A stretch of DNA of 64,000 bases, taken from the NCBI GenBank assembly GCA_964422205.1, contig CAYRAI010000003.1:9365-73364 (forward strand), read 5' to 3'. The notes under the pieces are model-generated. The model did not search any database and was not told the origin of the DNA. It worked only from the letters and a program-made list of their open reading frames with translations. A program made the position numbers and the translations under genes. Origin of the DNA: CAZNYN01 sp964422205 (GTDB taxonomy: Bacteria; Synergistota; Synergistia; Synergistales; Synergistaceae). Positions 40,968 through 50,947 of the stretch are shown here, piece after piece. Positions within the stretch are counted from its first letter, which is position 1, and each line of letters starts with the position of its first letter.

Positions 40968-42199
40968 TGAACTGGGCAGAATTACCGCTCACGGTGCTTA
41001 AATTCGGAGGAACCTCCGTTGCCGGTCCTGAGAGAATGAAGCACGTCGCGGGCATTGTAAAAAAAACAAGGGAACAAGGCTTTCGCGTAGCAGTAGTTGT
41101 ATCAGCTATGGGAAATATGACGGACGACCTGCTTGCAATGGCCGACAATGTCGCTAATACAAAGAACGGCAGAGAGATGGATCAGCTCCTTGCCACAGGC
41201 GAGCAGCAGAGCGTGGCTCTTCTTTCGCTGGCGCTTCAGCAGTATGGTCTTCCCGCTCAGTCATTTACAGCGCTTCAGGCAGGGATAAAGGCAGAAGGAT
41301 TCCCTATGGAGGGACGTATATACCGCATTGAGCCAGATGCCGTGGAAAAAGTCCTGAATGAAGGTACTGTCGCTGTTATTACCGGCTTTCAGGCCATAAC
41401 TGACAGCGGAGACGTAATAACTCTGGGACGGGGAGGCTCCGACCTATCGGCTGTGGCACTTGCCGGAGCTATGAAAGCTGATTCATGCCAGCTTCTTAAA
41501 GATGTCGCAGGCATAATGACAGGTGACCCAAGAGTTGTAAGAAGACCATATAAAATGAAACAGATAGGTTTTGATGAATGTATGGAAATGGCGGTGCAGG
41601 GCGCTAACGTGCTTCAGGCGAGAAGCGTCGAGATGGCCGCTCGTTATGAAATTCCGCTGTATGTAGGTTCAAGCTTTGTAGAAGAGGAGGGTACATGGGT
41701 TATGAGCAATCCTGTAACGGAAGGTCTTATTATAAAAGCTGTTGTGCACGATTCAAAGGTGGCCAAGGTAGTGCTTCTGGGAGTTCCGGATATTCCAGGT
41801 GTGGCGGCGCGTCTTTTTTCAAACCTATCAGACGAAGGGGTAGGCGCGGAAATGATAATACAAAACAATATGCGCGGCGGAGTGAATGACATAGGCTTCC
41901 TTGTAAAGAAGACAAACCTTGAATCTGCGATAAAAGTCTGCCGTGACCTATGCCGTGAGATAGATGCGCAGGGCGTGTCATTTGACACGGAAATAGCGCG
42001 TGTGACAATAGTCGGAGCAGGCATAGCTAATCATCCCGAAGTACCGTCAAAAATGTTTAATATACTGGCGGAAGAGGGAATAAACATAGAGATGATAGCA
42101 TCAACATCTCTTGCTGTGACATGTGTTGTGGGCTCTTCCAGGGCCGAGGAGGCGGTGCGTGCGCTGCACGAACATTTCATAGAGGAGGTAGCTTTCTAA
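40967..42199 (+). CDS. lysC: Aspartate kinase
   Basis: First step of lysine, threonine and methionine synthesis. 410 residues, kinase domain with KFGGTSVAG at the N-terminus and GRGGSDLSAVAL near 160, then two ACT domains (about 265-410) for feedback control. GAGGTG stands before ATG 40967. Being under a threonine T-box, this copy probably serves threonine supply. Confidence 0.96.
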   Translation: MNWAELPLTVLKFGGTSVAGPERMKHVAGIVKKTREQGFRVAVVVSAMGNMTDDLLAMADNVANTKNGREMDQLLATGEQQSVALLSLALQQYGLPAQSFTALQAGIKAEGFPMEGRIYRIEPDAVEKVLNEGTVAVITGFQAITDSGDVITLGRGGSDLSAVALAGAMKADSCQLLKDVAGIMTGDPRVVRRPYKMKQIGFDECMEMAVQGANVLQARSVEMAARYEIPLYVGSSFVEEEGTWVMSNPVTEGLIIKAVVHDSKVAKVVLLGVPDIPGVAARLFSNLSDEGVGAEMIIQNNMRGGVNDIGFLVKKTNLESAIKVCRDLCREIDAQGVSFDTEIARVTIVGAGIANHPEVPSKMFNILAEEGINIEMIASTSLAVTCVVGSSRAEEAVRALHEHFIEEVAF

Positions 42200-43203
42200 T
42201 GTCCGGTAAAAATGTGGCGGTACTTGGAGCGACAGGCCTTGTCGGACGAGAGATGCTCAAGACTTTGGAGCAGAGAAACTTCCCAGTATCAAAGCTGATT
42301 CTTCTCGCTTCTCCGCGTTCTGCAGGTAAGAAGATGATTTTCAAGGGCGAGGGGTACACAGTCCGAGCAGTTGATGAAAATTCTTTTGACGGAGTGGATA
42401 TCGCTCTGTTCTCGGCGGGAGGCAGTACGTCCAAACGATGGGCGAAAATCGCGGCCAAGTCCGGCGCAGTGGTAATAGACAACAGCTCCGCATGGCGCAT
42501 GGATAAGGATGTTCCACTTGTTGTGCCTGAAATAAATCCGCAGGACGCGCTGCAGCACAAGGGAATAATCGCAAACCCAAACTGTTCTACGATACAGGCC
42601 GTAGTGGCTCTCTACCCTCTGCACAAAGAGGCCGGGCTTGAGTACATAAATATCAGTACATATCAGTCTGTGGCAGGAACGGGGATAAAAGCTCTTGAAG
42701 CTCTTAGCGAAGAGGCGAAAGCGGTTATAGACGGCAGAGAACCTGAAAACTCCGGTGTCTACCCTCACAGAATAGCTTTTGACCTGCTCCCGCATATAGG
42801 TGCATTCGACGAAGGGGGCGTATCGGAAGAAGAGTGGAAAATGGTCAATGAATCCCGCAAAATAATGCATCTGCCAAGTCTCAGAGTCAGCGGCATCACT
42901 GTCAGAGTACCTGTCTTTCGCTGCCACGGAGAAAGCGTGACGGCACAGTTCAAAAAAGAACTTAAGCCGGAAAGAGCAAGGGAGATACTAAGGGATGCGC
43001 CTGGAGTAATAGTACAGGACGACCCGCAGAAAAGCTTATACCCGCTTCCTATTGAGTGTGCCGGAGAGGATGCCGTATATGTCGGGAGAATACGTAAAGA
43101 CACGGGGCTTGATAACGCTCTGGCAATGTGGGTTGTCTCCGATAATTTAAGAAAGGGCGCGGCTTTAAACGCAGTACAGATAGCCGAACTTTTCTTGAAT
43201 TAA
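42199..43203 (+). CDS. asd: Aspartate-semialdehyde dehydrogenase
   Basis: 334 residues. NADP loop VLGATGLVGREML, catalytic cysteine in NPNCSTIQ, and the H in FRCHGES; normal length. GAGGAGGT precedes ATG 42199, which overlaps the lysC stop by one base. Homoserine dehydrogenase (hom) is missing from this operon and must lie elsewhere. Confidence 0.96.
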   Translation: MSGKNVAVLGATGLVGREMLKTLEQRNFPVSKLILLASPRSAGKKMIFKGEGYTVRAVDENSFDGVDIALFSAGGSTSKRWAKIAAKSGAVVIDNSSAWRMDKDVPLVVPEINPQDALQHKGIIANPNCSTIQAVVALYPLHKEAGLEYINISTYQSVAGTGIKALEALSEEAKAVIDGREPENSGVYPHRIAFDLLPHIGAFDEGGVSEEEWKMVNESRKIMHLPSLRVSGITVRVPVFRCHGESVTAQFKKELKPERAREILRDAPGVIVQDDPQKSLYPLPIECAGEDAVYVGRIRKDTGLDNALAMWVVSDNLRKGAALNAVQIAELFLN

Positions 43204-43222
43204 AAACACACTTTAAAATTAA

Positions 43223-43356
43223 AACCTCCTGTAGACACAGCACAGACAAATAAATGCACCGCACTTGCCCTCTGTACATTTGCCATTTATAATATAGTGA
43301 TTGTGCATTATAAAATCTTAAAAAAGCAGAGATTTTATTAGAGTTTACAGGAGGTT
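43223..43356 (+). promoter_or_regulatory. SD/anti-SD pairing upstream of ileS
   Basis: AACCTCCTGTA (43223-43233) is the exact complement of TACAGGAGGTT (43346-43356), the ileS ribosome site. The upstream arm lies before the ileS promoter, so only readthrough transcripts from asd would carry both arms. Confidence 0.5.
43265..43293 (+). promoter_or_regulatory. Promoter of ileS
   Basis: TTGCCC (43265-43270), 17-nt spacer, TATAAT (43288-43293). The leader of about 60 nt holds a hairpin (43310-43318 with 43330-43338) and no T-box. Confidence 0.6.
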
Positions 43357-43362
43357 ACATCT

Positions 43363-46143
43363 ATGGCCAAAGACTACAAAGATACGCTGTTCCTTCCGCA
43401 GACATCGTTCCCGATGCGTGCAAACCTTTCTCAGCGTGAACCGGAATTTTTGAAATTCTGGTATGATATGGATCTTTACGAAGAATTAAAGAAGAAAAAT
43501 AAGGGCAAACCGACATTCATCCTACATGACGGCCCTCCATACGCCAATGCCAGTATACATATCGGCACGGCCACAAACAAAATATTAAAAGACTTTGTCG
43601 TAAAATATAAATGGCAGCGCGGATACTTCTCTCCCTACGTTCCCGGCTACGACACGCACGGACTTCCTATAGAGCTGAAAGTCCTTAAAGAGCAGGGCAT
43701 AGACAGAGACAACATAAGCCCTGTCGAACTGCGCGAAAAATGCGCGTCATACGCCAAAAGCTTCGCCGACATCCAGACGGGACAGTTTAAGCGCCTCGGA
43801 GTAATAGGCGACTGGGAACATCCCTATATGACGCTTGTCCCCGCCTATGAGGCCACTCAGATAGAAGGTTTTGCGGAGATGGTGGACAAAGGACTTGTCT
43901 ACAAAGGACGCAAGGCAATATACTGGTGCACCGATTGCCAAACAGCTCTTGCCGCTGCAGAAATAGAATATTCCGACGAGACATCTCCCTCTATATTTGT
44001 GGCATACCAGTATGATGATGCGGCAAGGCTCTTTCCCGAGCTTTCCGGCAAAGATGTCAACGTAATAATCTGGACAACAACACCTTGGACACTGCCTGCA
44101 TCAATGGCCGTAGCAATTCATCCGCGCTATGACTATGGATTCTACGAAGCAGGCGACAAAGTTTACCTGATTGCTCAGGGACTCAAGGACGAAGTTGTGA
44201 AAGCTACTGGTCTTGAACTTGGCGAACCTATAATTTCCTGCAAAGGCGCGAAACTTGAACACAGCAAAGCGCTGCACCCATTCTATGACAGAATCACACC
44301 TTTTGTTTTAGCTGATTATGTTACTCTTGATTCAGGCACAGGATGTGTCCATACTGCCCCTGGACATGGAACGGACGACTATGAGACAGGTGTTCGCTAT
44401 GGCATAGAGATATACAACCCTGTCGATGAGACAGGACACTACTATCAGGATACACCTATCTTTGCGGGACTCTCTCTTGCCGAAGGGGAGAAAAAAGTAT
44501 TTGAACTCCTCGGTGAGTCAAAAAGACTTCTGGGATGCCAGAAGATTGTCCACTCCTATCCGCACTGCTGGCGCTGCAAGAAGCCTGTCATATTCCGTGC
44601 TACAGAGCAGTGGTTTGTCTCTGTCGCAGATTTTAGAGAGGAATCCCTAAAGTGCATCGACGAAGTCAAGTGGGTTCCCGAATGGGGCAAAGACAGAATC
44701 TCCAATATGGTCAAAGACCGTTCCGACTGGTGCATAAGCCGTCAGAGGACATGGGGTGTGCCTATTCCCGCTTTCTACTGTGAGGACTGCGGAGAAGTTA
44801 TATTAACGGGAGACCGTGTGCGCCGTGTTGCTGACAAAATCCGTTCGCTTGGAAGCAACTGCTGGTGGGAACTCACACCGGATGAACTTGTAGGTGACTT
44901 GGCAGTATGCCCTAAATGTGGAAGCAAACATCTGCGCAAGGATTCCGACATAATGGACGTATGGTTTGACTCAGGCACGAGCCACACTGCCGTTTTGGAA
45001 AACTGGGAAGACCTCAGCTGGCCAGCCGATCTCTACCTTGAGGGAAGTGACCAGCACAGAGGCTGGTTCCAGACATCGCTTTTGAACAGCGTGGCAACAA
45101 GGGGGACAGCTCCTTACAGAACAGTTTTGACACATGGCTTCATCATGGCGGGCGACGGCAGAAAGATGTCAAAGTCATTGGGCAACACAATGACTCCCGA
45201 AAAAATAATAGATAAGAACGGTGCCGATATATTGAGGCTTTGGGTCGCTTCGTCTGACTACCGCGGAGATGTGCGCATATCACAGGAAATATTCAACAAC
45301 CTGATCGAGTCATACCGCCGTATCAGAAACACGGCCAGATTCCTCCTTGCAAACCTTAAAGGCTTCAATCCCGCGGATGATATAGTTCCCAACGAGCAGC
45401 TCTCTCAGATAGATCAGTACATAATGCTCAAGCTGGAAAGATTACGTTCCAGAGTTACAAACGGACTTGACGAGTATGAGTTCCACCAGCCCATGACTCT
45501 CATTCACCAATTCTGTGACAATGAACTCAGCTCCTTCTACATAGATGTGAGCAAGGACAAACTGTACGCAGACAGAGAAAACTCACTTGCGCGCCGTTCG
45601 ATACGCAGTGTAATGTGGACAGTGCTCAAGTACATGACACAGATGATGTCACCTGTTCTCTCATTCACGGCTGAAGAAGTTTGGCAGGAAATGAAAGCAA
45701 TGGATCCGACACTGCCCAAAAGCGTATTCCTCACAGATTGGCCTTCCGTTCTCAGTACAGGCATTGATCCCGAAGTCGAAGAACTTTGGGACAGCGTTAT
45801 GGCAGCAAGACAGGCCGTTCTGCGCGGTCTTGAATCTGCCCGCGGCAAGGGCGTGATCGGACATCCTCTCGATGCCGATGTTCAGCTTGTATTAGGCAAG
45901 AATTACGCGCACCTCGCAGATAAAATATGCGACGACACATGGGAGACAATACTTATCGTTTCATCATGCAAGGTTACTGACGAAATCAAAGAGGCCGAAG
46001 TTGTCTACAACGATGAGACAACGGGAATTGCCATCGGAGTCACAAAGTCTAACGATGAAAAGTGCCCGCGCTGCTGGAAAAAGCGTCACGAAGTGGCGGC
46101 AAACGGAATCTGCAATCGCTGCAAAGATGTCATTGGAGAATAA
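43363..46143 (+). CDS. ileS: Isoleucyl-tRNA synthetase
   Basis: 926 residues, class I. HIGH motif as HIGT at 66-69, KMSKS motif in GRKMSKSLG, editing domain between, and a C-terminal zinc knuckle (CPRCWKKRH...CNRCKD). AGGAGG precedes the ATG. Unlike many T-box-rich genomes, no T-box is in front of it. Confidence 0.97.
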   Translation: MAKDYKDTLFLPQTSFPMRANLSQREPEFLKFWYDMDLYEELKKKNKGKPTFILHDGPPYANASIHIGTATNKILKDFVVKYKWQRGYFSPYVPGYDTHGLPIELKVLKEQGIDRDNISPVELREKCASYAKSFADIQTGQFKRLGVIGDWEHPYMTLVPAYEATQIEGFAEMVDKGLVYKGRKAIYWCTDCQTALAAAEIEYSDETSPSIFVAYQYDDAARLFPELSGKDVNVIIWTTTPWTLPASMAVAIHPRYDYGFYEAGDKVYLIAQGLKDEVVKATGLELGEPIISCKGAKLEHSKALHPFYDRITPFVLADYVTLDSGTGCVHTAPGHGTDDYETGVRYGIEIYNPVDETGHYYQDTPIFAGLSLAEGEKKVFELLGESKRLLGCQKIVHSYPHCWRCKKPVIFRATEQWFVSVADFREESLKCIDEVKWVPEWGKDRISNMVKDRSDWCISRQRTWGVPIPAFYCEDCGEVILTGDRVRRVADKIRSLGSNCWWELTPDELVGDLAVCPKCGSKHLRKDSDIMDVWFDSGTSHTAVLENWEDLSWPADLYLEGSDQHRGWFQTSLLNSVATRGTAPYRTVLTHGFIMAGDGRKMSKSLGNTMTPEKIIDKNGADILRLWVASSDYRGDVRISQEIFNNLIESYRRIRNTARFLLANLKGFNPADDIVPNEQLSQIDQYIMLKLERLRSRVTNGLDEYEFHQPMTLIHQFCDNELSSFYIDVSKDKLYADRENSLARRSIRSVMWTVLKYMTQMMSPVLSFTAEEVWQEMKAMDPTLPKSVFLTDWPSVLSTGIDPEVEELWDSVMAARQAVLRGLESARGKGVIGHPLDADVQLVLGKNYAHLADKICDDTWETILIVSSCKVTDEIKEAEVVYNDETTGIAIGVTKSNDEKCPRCWKKRHEVAANGICNRCKDVIGE

Positions 46144-47134
46144 CAATATAACTGATATCACAGAAGCGGGGGAGAGGGATACCTCTTCCCTCTTTTTCTG
46201 TGACGAAAAAATACAGAGCTTCACCGTACCGTCAGATATGGATGGGCATAGAGTGGACTATGCCCTATCTCGGGCTATGGGAATCAGCCGAGGCTTTTCT
46301 CAGAAACTCATTAAAGAGGGAGCAGTAAAACTTTTGCCCGAAAGGCGCATAAAGCCTTCCATAAAGGTCGCGGAAGGGGACATTATGAATGTCAAAGTTC
46401 CTCCCCTCGAAACTCTGGATCTTGAACCTGAGGACATAAAGTTTGAAGTTGTCTACGAAGATTCTGACGTTGTGGTAATCAATAAGCCGGCGGGGCTTGT
46501 TGTCCACCCGGCTCCCGGCCACTGGACTGGGACTCTTGTACACGGACTGTTATTTCGATATCCTGATTTGGGCAGTTTAAATGGTGTCAAGCGCCCTGGT
46601 ATAGTCCACAGACTTGATGCGACTACATCAGGACTTATGGTTGTGGCAAGAAACGGACTCGCTCAGGAAGGGCTGTTCCGTGATTTCAAGGCGCGCCGCG
46701 TAGAAAAAGAATATATAGCTTTGGCGTACGGTGCTATTCCATCTAACGAGTGCGAAATTCGCTATCCCATAGGCAGAGACCCCTACAACAGGATGAGAAT
46801 GGCAGTCACTGATGACGGGCGTGAATCATGGACAGACATAAGCCGCATATGGAGCAAAAACGGATACTCCCTTGTCAGGTGCAGACTTCACACGGGAAGA
46901 ACACACCAGATAAGAGTTCACATGCAGGCGATACGCTGTCCTCTTGTCGGAGACAGACTCTATGCTCCGTCCAGAGTATCTCCGTTCGGAGAGGAGAGAA
47001 TTTTTCTGCATTCGTGGCGCCTTTCCTTTGCACATCCGAGGAGCGGCGAGAAATTATCCTTCCTCTCGCACCTTCCGCAGGAGCTCACTTTATTTCTCGG
47101 AGATGTTCTTTCCAAAAATCAGAATCCCCTGTAA
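46127..47134 (+). CDS. rluD: RluD-family 23S rRNA pseudouridine synthase
   Basis: 335 residues: N-terminal S4 RNA-binding domain (DGHRVDYALSRAMGISRGFSQKLIKEG) and catalytic domain with the aspartate in GIVHRLDATTSGL. RluA/RluD family; the exact target uridines cannot be told. I place the start at ATG 46127, overlapping the ileS end by 17 nt; the ribosome site is weak. The 3' end overlaps convergent rqcH by 50 nt. Confidence 0.9.
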   Translation: MSLENNNITDITEAGERDTSSLFFCDEKIQSFTVPSDMDGHRVDYALSRAMGISRGFSQKLIKEGAVKLLPERRIKPSIKVAEGDIMNVKVPPLETLDLEPEDIKFEVVYEDSDVVVINKPAGLVVHPAPGHWTGTLVHGLLFRYPDLGSLNGVKRPGIVHRLDATTSGLMVVARNGLAQEGLFRDFKARRVEKEYIALAYGAIPSNECEIRYPIGRDPYNRMRMAVTDDGRESWTDISRIWSKNGYSLVRCRLHTGRTHQIRVHMQAIRCPLVGDRLYAPSRVSPFGEERIFLHSWRLSFAHPRSGEKLSFLSHLPQELTLFLGDVLSKNQNPL

Positions 47135-48725
47135 GGGATTTAAATTCCTTGTATGTAACATTCGCTACTCCGCCTTTTATAGGAGATACATGTTTTCTCT
47201 GAGTGTAATCCACTCTCATAGATCTGCTTCCGTGTCCCTTGCTGAAATCCGCGGCCAACGACGCGCAGAAATTCAAGGCAAATGCGCGCTCTTCTTCCTC
47301 CGTATCCATGATGAATCTTAAAATAACATGTGCACCGGGGATTCCCTGAGCATGAAACCAGATGTCGTTCGGAGAAGCGGTTTTGAATGTCACATATCTG
47401 TTGCCCTTGGCGGAAAGCCCCGCAAAGACGAGAGCATAGCCCAAGTCAAACCTCTTATGCGGGGGAAGAGGGGCTTCCTTTTTCTTTGAACCTTTTGAAG
47501 CTCTTTCTTTTCTTATTCCGGCCTCTTCTTCAAGCATCGCCACAGATTCTGCGTCCGAGACACTCATGGCAAGAGCCAGAGCTTCCATCAGATCGTCAAG
47601 CTCTTCCTGCGCTCTTTGGAGCACCGTCATAGCCCTGTTCTGAGCCGCTATTATTTTTTTGTACTTGGCAAAGAAACGTGCTCCGTTCTGTGATGCTGTC
47701 ATTGCGGGATTCAGCGGAACTTTGCATATAATCTCCCGCCCTTCCTTATCCCATGATGTCAGCTCCGCCTCTGATGCACCCTGCTTTATCTTCCACAGAT
47801 TTGCCACCACCGCTTCGCCGTAAATCCTGTACTTTTCGGGCTCTTCATTGTAGAGAAGCTTGTTTATATCCTCAATCTGACGCTCTCTGCGTGTCGCTTC
47901 CTTTATTATGTGATCCGTAATTTTCTTTACTCTTGAATCAAAGGCATGTTTGAACATCGGAGCAAGAACAACTTCTGCGGCAGCATCGCCTGAAAGTGCT
48001 TCGGAAGAATCAAGCTCTATAGGAAAGGCCGTAATGTACCTGCCGATTTTTTGAAAAATAAATCGCTCGCTTGGCTCTTCAGTATAAAACCGGCTCAAAT
48101 ATTTGACGGCATCATCCAAAGAGAGAGATTCGGTTTTTTTTATAAGAGCGCGTCCGAACCCGGCTATTTTGGGCAGAGTCTCTGCGGAGGGGGAAGCTGT
48201 CCACTCTTCGAGAGTTATTCCCGAAAACTCGGGGGGGAGAATATACATCTGTCCCGGCAGCACTGAACGATACGGATTATCGGCGGGATGTATGTGTTTG
48301 GCCGTCTCAATAATAATGCCGTCTCCGTCGGTGATAAGTATGTTGCTGTAGCGCTCCATGGCTTCCAATATTACATATCTTGTATTTGAAAAGCCTGCAC
48401 CGATTGTCTTTACGAAAGTAAATTTCATGATTCTGTCTCTGCGAATCTGTTCGCATCCGACAAACTCAGAGCCTGCCAAGTGGCTCTTTAAGGTATTTGT
48501 AATGGACGGAGTTTGTTTTGAGAGAGTCAGAAGAGATTTTTTTTCATTATCTGTGATTACTGCGGCTCCGCAGTTCACAGAGCCCCATGAGAGCAGAAGG
48601 TTAATCCCACCCGACATAGCCAGAGAGCCCCAACTGTCCCCTCCGTCAATCTTTTGCACCCTTTTGGGAGCAAGAGTGTTAATTTTTAAAGTCCAAAGCC
48701 AAACGAGTTCCGCACCGAAAGCCAT
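47085..48725 (-). CDS. rqcH: NFACT-family ribosome quality-control protein RqcH
   Basis: 546 residues. NFACT-N domain (MERYSNILITD, HIHPADNPYRSVLPGQ), helical coiled-coil middle (about 270-410) and NFACT-R domain near the end (GNRYVTFKTASPNDIWFHAQGIPGAHVIL). RqcH/Rqc2 adds alanine tails to chains stalled on 50S subunits. The EQIRRDRIM stretch in the N-domain matches the conserved DR segment. Also known as FbpA, but the adhesin role is secondary. Confidence 0.9.
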   Translation of the reverse strand: MAFGAELVWLWTLKINTLAPKRVQKIDGGDSWGSLAMSGGINLLLSWGSVNCGAAVITDNEKKSLLTLSKQTPSITNTLKSHLAGSEFVGCEQIRRDRIMKFTFVKTIGAGFSNTRYVILEAMERYSNILITDGDGIIIETAKHIHPADNPYRSVLPGQMYILPPEFSGITLEEWTASPSAETLPKIAGFGRALIKKTESLSLDDAVKYLSRFYTEEPSERFIFQKIGRYITAFPIELDSSEALSGDAAAEVVLAPMFKHAFDSRVKKITDHIIKEATRRERQIEDINKLLYNEEPEKYRIYGEAVVANLWKIKQGASEAELTSWDKEGREIICKVPLNPAMTASQNGARFFAKYKKIIAAQNRAMTVLQRAQEELDDLMEALALAMSVSDAESVAMLEEEAGIRKERASKGSKKKEAPLPPHKRFDLGYALVFAGLSAKGNRYVTFKTASPNDIWFHAQGIPGAHVILRFIMDTEEEERAFALNFCASLAADFSKGHGSRSMRVDYTQRKHVSPIKGGVANVTYKEFKSLTGDSDFWKEHLREIK

Positions 48726-48830
48726 AATGCCACCGCCAATAGAATAGAATTATCCATATTATACATTCAAAAATAAGGATATATGAGTAAATATAGCTGT
48801 ACATAAAATGTGATTGGGGATAGAATCAAA

Positions 48831-48850
48831 ATGTTGTAACCACACAACAT
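48831..48850. promoter_or_regulatory. Inverted repeat in the metK leader
   Basis: ATGTTGT and ACAACAT, perfect 7-bp arms, 6-nt spacer, just before the ribosome site GGAGGTG at 48859-48865. A TAGAAT at 48820-48825 may be the -10. The leader is too short for a SAM riboswitch. Confidence 0.35.
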
Positions 48851-48872
48851 AATTTTATGGAGGTGTTTGAAA

Positions 48873-50075
48873 ATGAGCAAAGAACGGTATCTTATCTCTT
48901 CTGAATCTGTTACGGAAGGACATCCTGACAAACTCGCAGATCAAATATCCGATGCGGTACTTGACGCAATACTGGCAGAAGACCCTATGGGCAGAGTTGC
49001 ATGTGAAACTTTGGTAAGTACAGGTCTCATAGTTGTTGCAGGCGAAATAACCACGTCATGCTATGTCGATATTCCCAAAATAGCTAGAGACACTGTAAAA
49101 GAAGTTGGCTATACAAGGGCCAAATATGGTTTTGACGGAGACACATGCGCTGTCCTTACAGCGATAGACGAACAGTCCCCCGACATAGCTCAGGGAGTGA
49201 ACAAGGCAAAAGAGTCACGTGAGCTTTCGGATGATGAAATAGACAGCATAGGAGCAGGTGACCAGGGACTTATGGTTGGCTACGCATGCGATGATACGGA
49301 AGAGCTTATGCCCCTTCCTATATCTCTTGCGCATAGGCTTACACGCAGGCTTGCCGCAGTACGCAAAAACAAGACAATCCCATACCTCCGTCCGGACGGA
49401 AAGAGCCAGGTTACAATAGAATATGCCGACGGCAAACCGGTGAGAGTAGATACCGTTGTAATAAGCACACAGCACCACCCTGCTGTCGATCATGCGCAAA
49501 TAGAAAATGACATAAAAGAACACGTCATAAAACCTGTAATTCCAGAAGAGCTTATACAGGGCAAGCCACGCATCCTTGTCAACCCCACGGGACGTTTTGT
49601 AATGGGCGGTCCTCAGGCTGACAGCGGACTTACGGGACGCAAAATAATAGTCGACACATACGGAGGAGCGGTGCCGCACGGCGGAGGCGCTTTCTCGGGC
49701 AAAGATCCTACGAAGGTTGATCGTTCCGGCGCCTACATGGCAAGATACGCGGCCAAAAATGTAGTTGCGGCAGGTCTTGCTTCTTCGTGCCAGATACAGG
49801 TTGCTTATGCCATAGGAGTTGCCCATCCCGTATCCATAATGGTAGAAACCTTCGGTACAGGCAAAATTGCAGATGAGCAGATAACAGAACTTCTGCGCGA
49901 GCATTTTGACTTCCGTCCGGCTGCCATAATAAGGGATCTTGAACTGCGCAGACCTCAGTACAAGAGGCTTGCGGCATATGGCCACATGGGGCGTATTGAC
50001 CTCGACCCTATGCCGGCATGGGAGCGCACAGACAAAGCGGCAACTTTGAAAAACGCGGCGCGCAGATTCGCTTAA
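48873..50075 (+). CDS. metK: S-adenosylmethionine synthetase
   Basis: 400 residues. Signatures: SVTEGHPDKLADQISDA at the start, GAGDQGLMVGYA, and GGGAFSGKDPTKVDRS. Makes SAM from methionine and ATP. ATG 48873 is chosen since GGAGGTG is 7 nt upstream; TTG 48867 is too close to it. Confidence 0.97.
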   Translation: MSKERYLISSESVTEGHPDKLADQISDAVLDAILAEDPMGRVACETLVSTGLIVVAGEITTSCYVDIPKIARDTVKEVGYTRAKYGFDGDTCAVLTAIDEQSPDIAQGVNKAKESRELSDDEIDSIGAGDQGLMVGYACDDTEELMPLPISLAHRLTRRLAAVRKNKTIPYLRPDGKSQVTIEYADGKPVRVDTVVISTQHHPAVDHAQIENDIKEHVIKPVIPEELIQGKPRILVNPTGRFVMGGPQADSGLTGRKIIVDTYGGAVPHGGGAFSGKDPTKVDRSGAYMARYAAKNVVAAGLASSCQIQVAYAIGVAHPVSIMVETFGTGKIADEQITELLREHFDFRPAAIIRDLELRRPQYKRLAAYGHMGRIDLDPMPAWERTDKAATLKNAARRFA

Positions 50076-50141
50076 CAGCTGATATCGATTTACAGTCCGC
50101 CCGGCAGCTATGTTAGGCGTACTGTATTTTTAAAGTATGTC

Positions 50142-50831
50142 ATGAAATATTTAAAAAAATTCATGATGCATATGATATGGCCTGAACATTGTCCTGTGTG
50201 CGGGCGTCCGGCAGTTTCATTCTGCCCTGAATGTCTGGCGTCGTGTGTATTGCCGCTTCCTCCGTTCTGTATTGAATGCGGAGGAAAATACGACGGTTCA
50301 TGCTGCGTATCCTCGTCTCCTGCTTACGCTCTTTCCATGCACGGAGGCAATTCAAGAGAATTCCTCCTTGACCTTAAATACAGAAACGCACGATCTCTCG
50401 GCATGCCAATGGGCAGACTTATGGCTGACAACGCTCAATATATCAATGCCGATCTGCTCGTACCTATACCTCTGCATAAAGGCAGCAAACGAGAGTACAA
50501 TCAGACAGAACTTTTGGCGCAGGGCATATCCGAAAGATGGAATATCCCAGTAGCGTCAGATGCGCTCTTTTGGAAAGAAGAGTTTAAAAGGCAGACCGAG
50601 AAAAACGGACACAGCAGGATGATGCTGCCATGCGATTCAATTTCATTGACCGAGATGAAGAGAGGGACAAAAATTATACTTATCGACGATGTATATACAA
50701 CGGGAGCCACTCTGCGCGCCGCAAAATTTGCAGCCGAAAAATCCGGCGCTGTTGTCGCAGGAGCTATGCTATGGTCAAGGCGGCTTTTGACGGAAGAAAA
50801 CCCTATATCTTGGAAAAACACAGAGGAATAA
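50142..50831 (+). CDS. comF: ComF-family phosphoribosyltransferase-like protein
   Basis: 229 residues. N-terminal zinc-finger cysteines (CPVCG, CPEC, CIECG), then a PRTase fold with the PRPP loop ILIDDVYTTGATL. In competent bacteria ComF works in the cytoplasm during DNA uptake. Weak ribosome site, 66 nt after metK. Confidence 0.9.
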   Translation: MKYLKKFMMHMIWPEHCPVCGRPAVSFCPECLASCVLPLPPFCIECGGKYDGSCCVSSSPAYALSMHGGNSREFLLDLKYRNARSLGMPMGRLMADNAQYINADLLVPIPLHKGSKREYNQTELLAQGISERWNIPVASDALFWKEEFKRQTEKNGHSRMMLPCDSISLTEMKRGTKIILIDDVYTTGATLRAAKFAAEKSGAVVAGAMLWSRRLLTEENPISWKNTEE

Positions 50832-50947
50832 TAATATTTTTTTGATATAATCATTATATAAATATCGGTGATTCCATATAAATTATACAATGCCGCATAT
50901 TTTACAAATTACCTAATTTTTAATCCACTGCAGAGGTGAAAACATCA

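Noticed and set aside
48776..48872. SAM riboswitch before metK
   Set aside because: The leader is too short and lacks the SAM-I core; only a simple hairpin is present.
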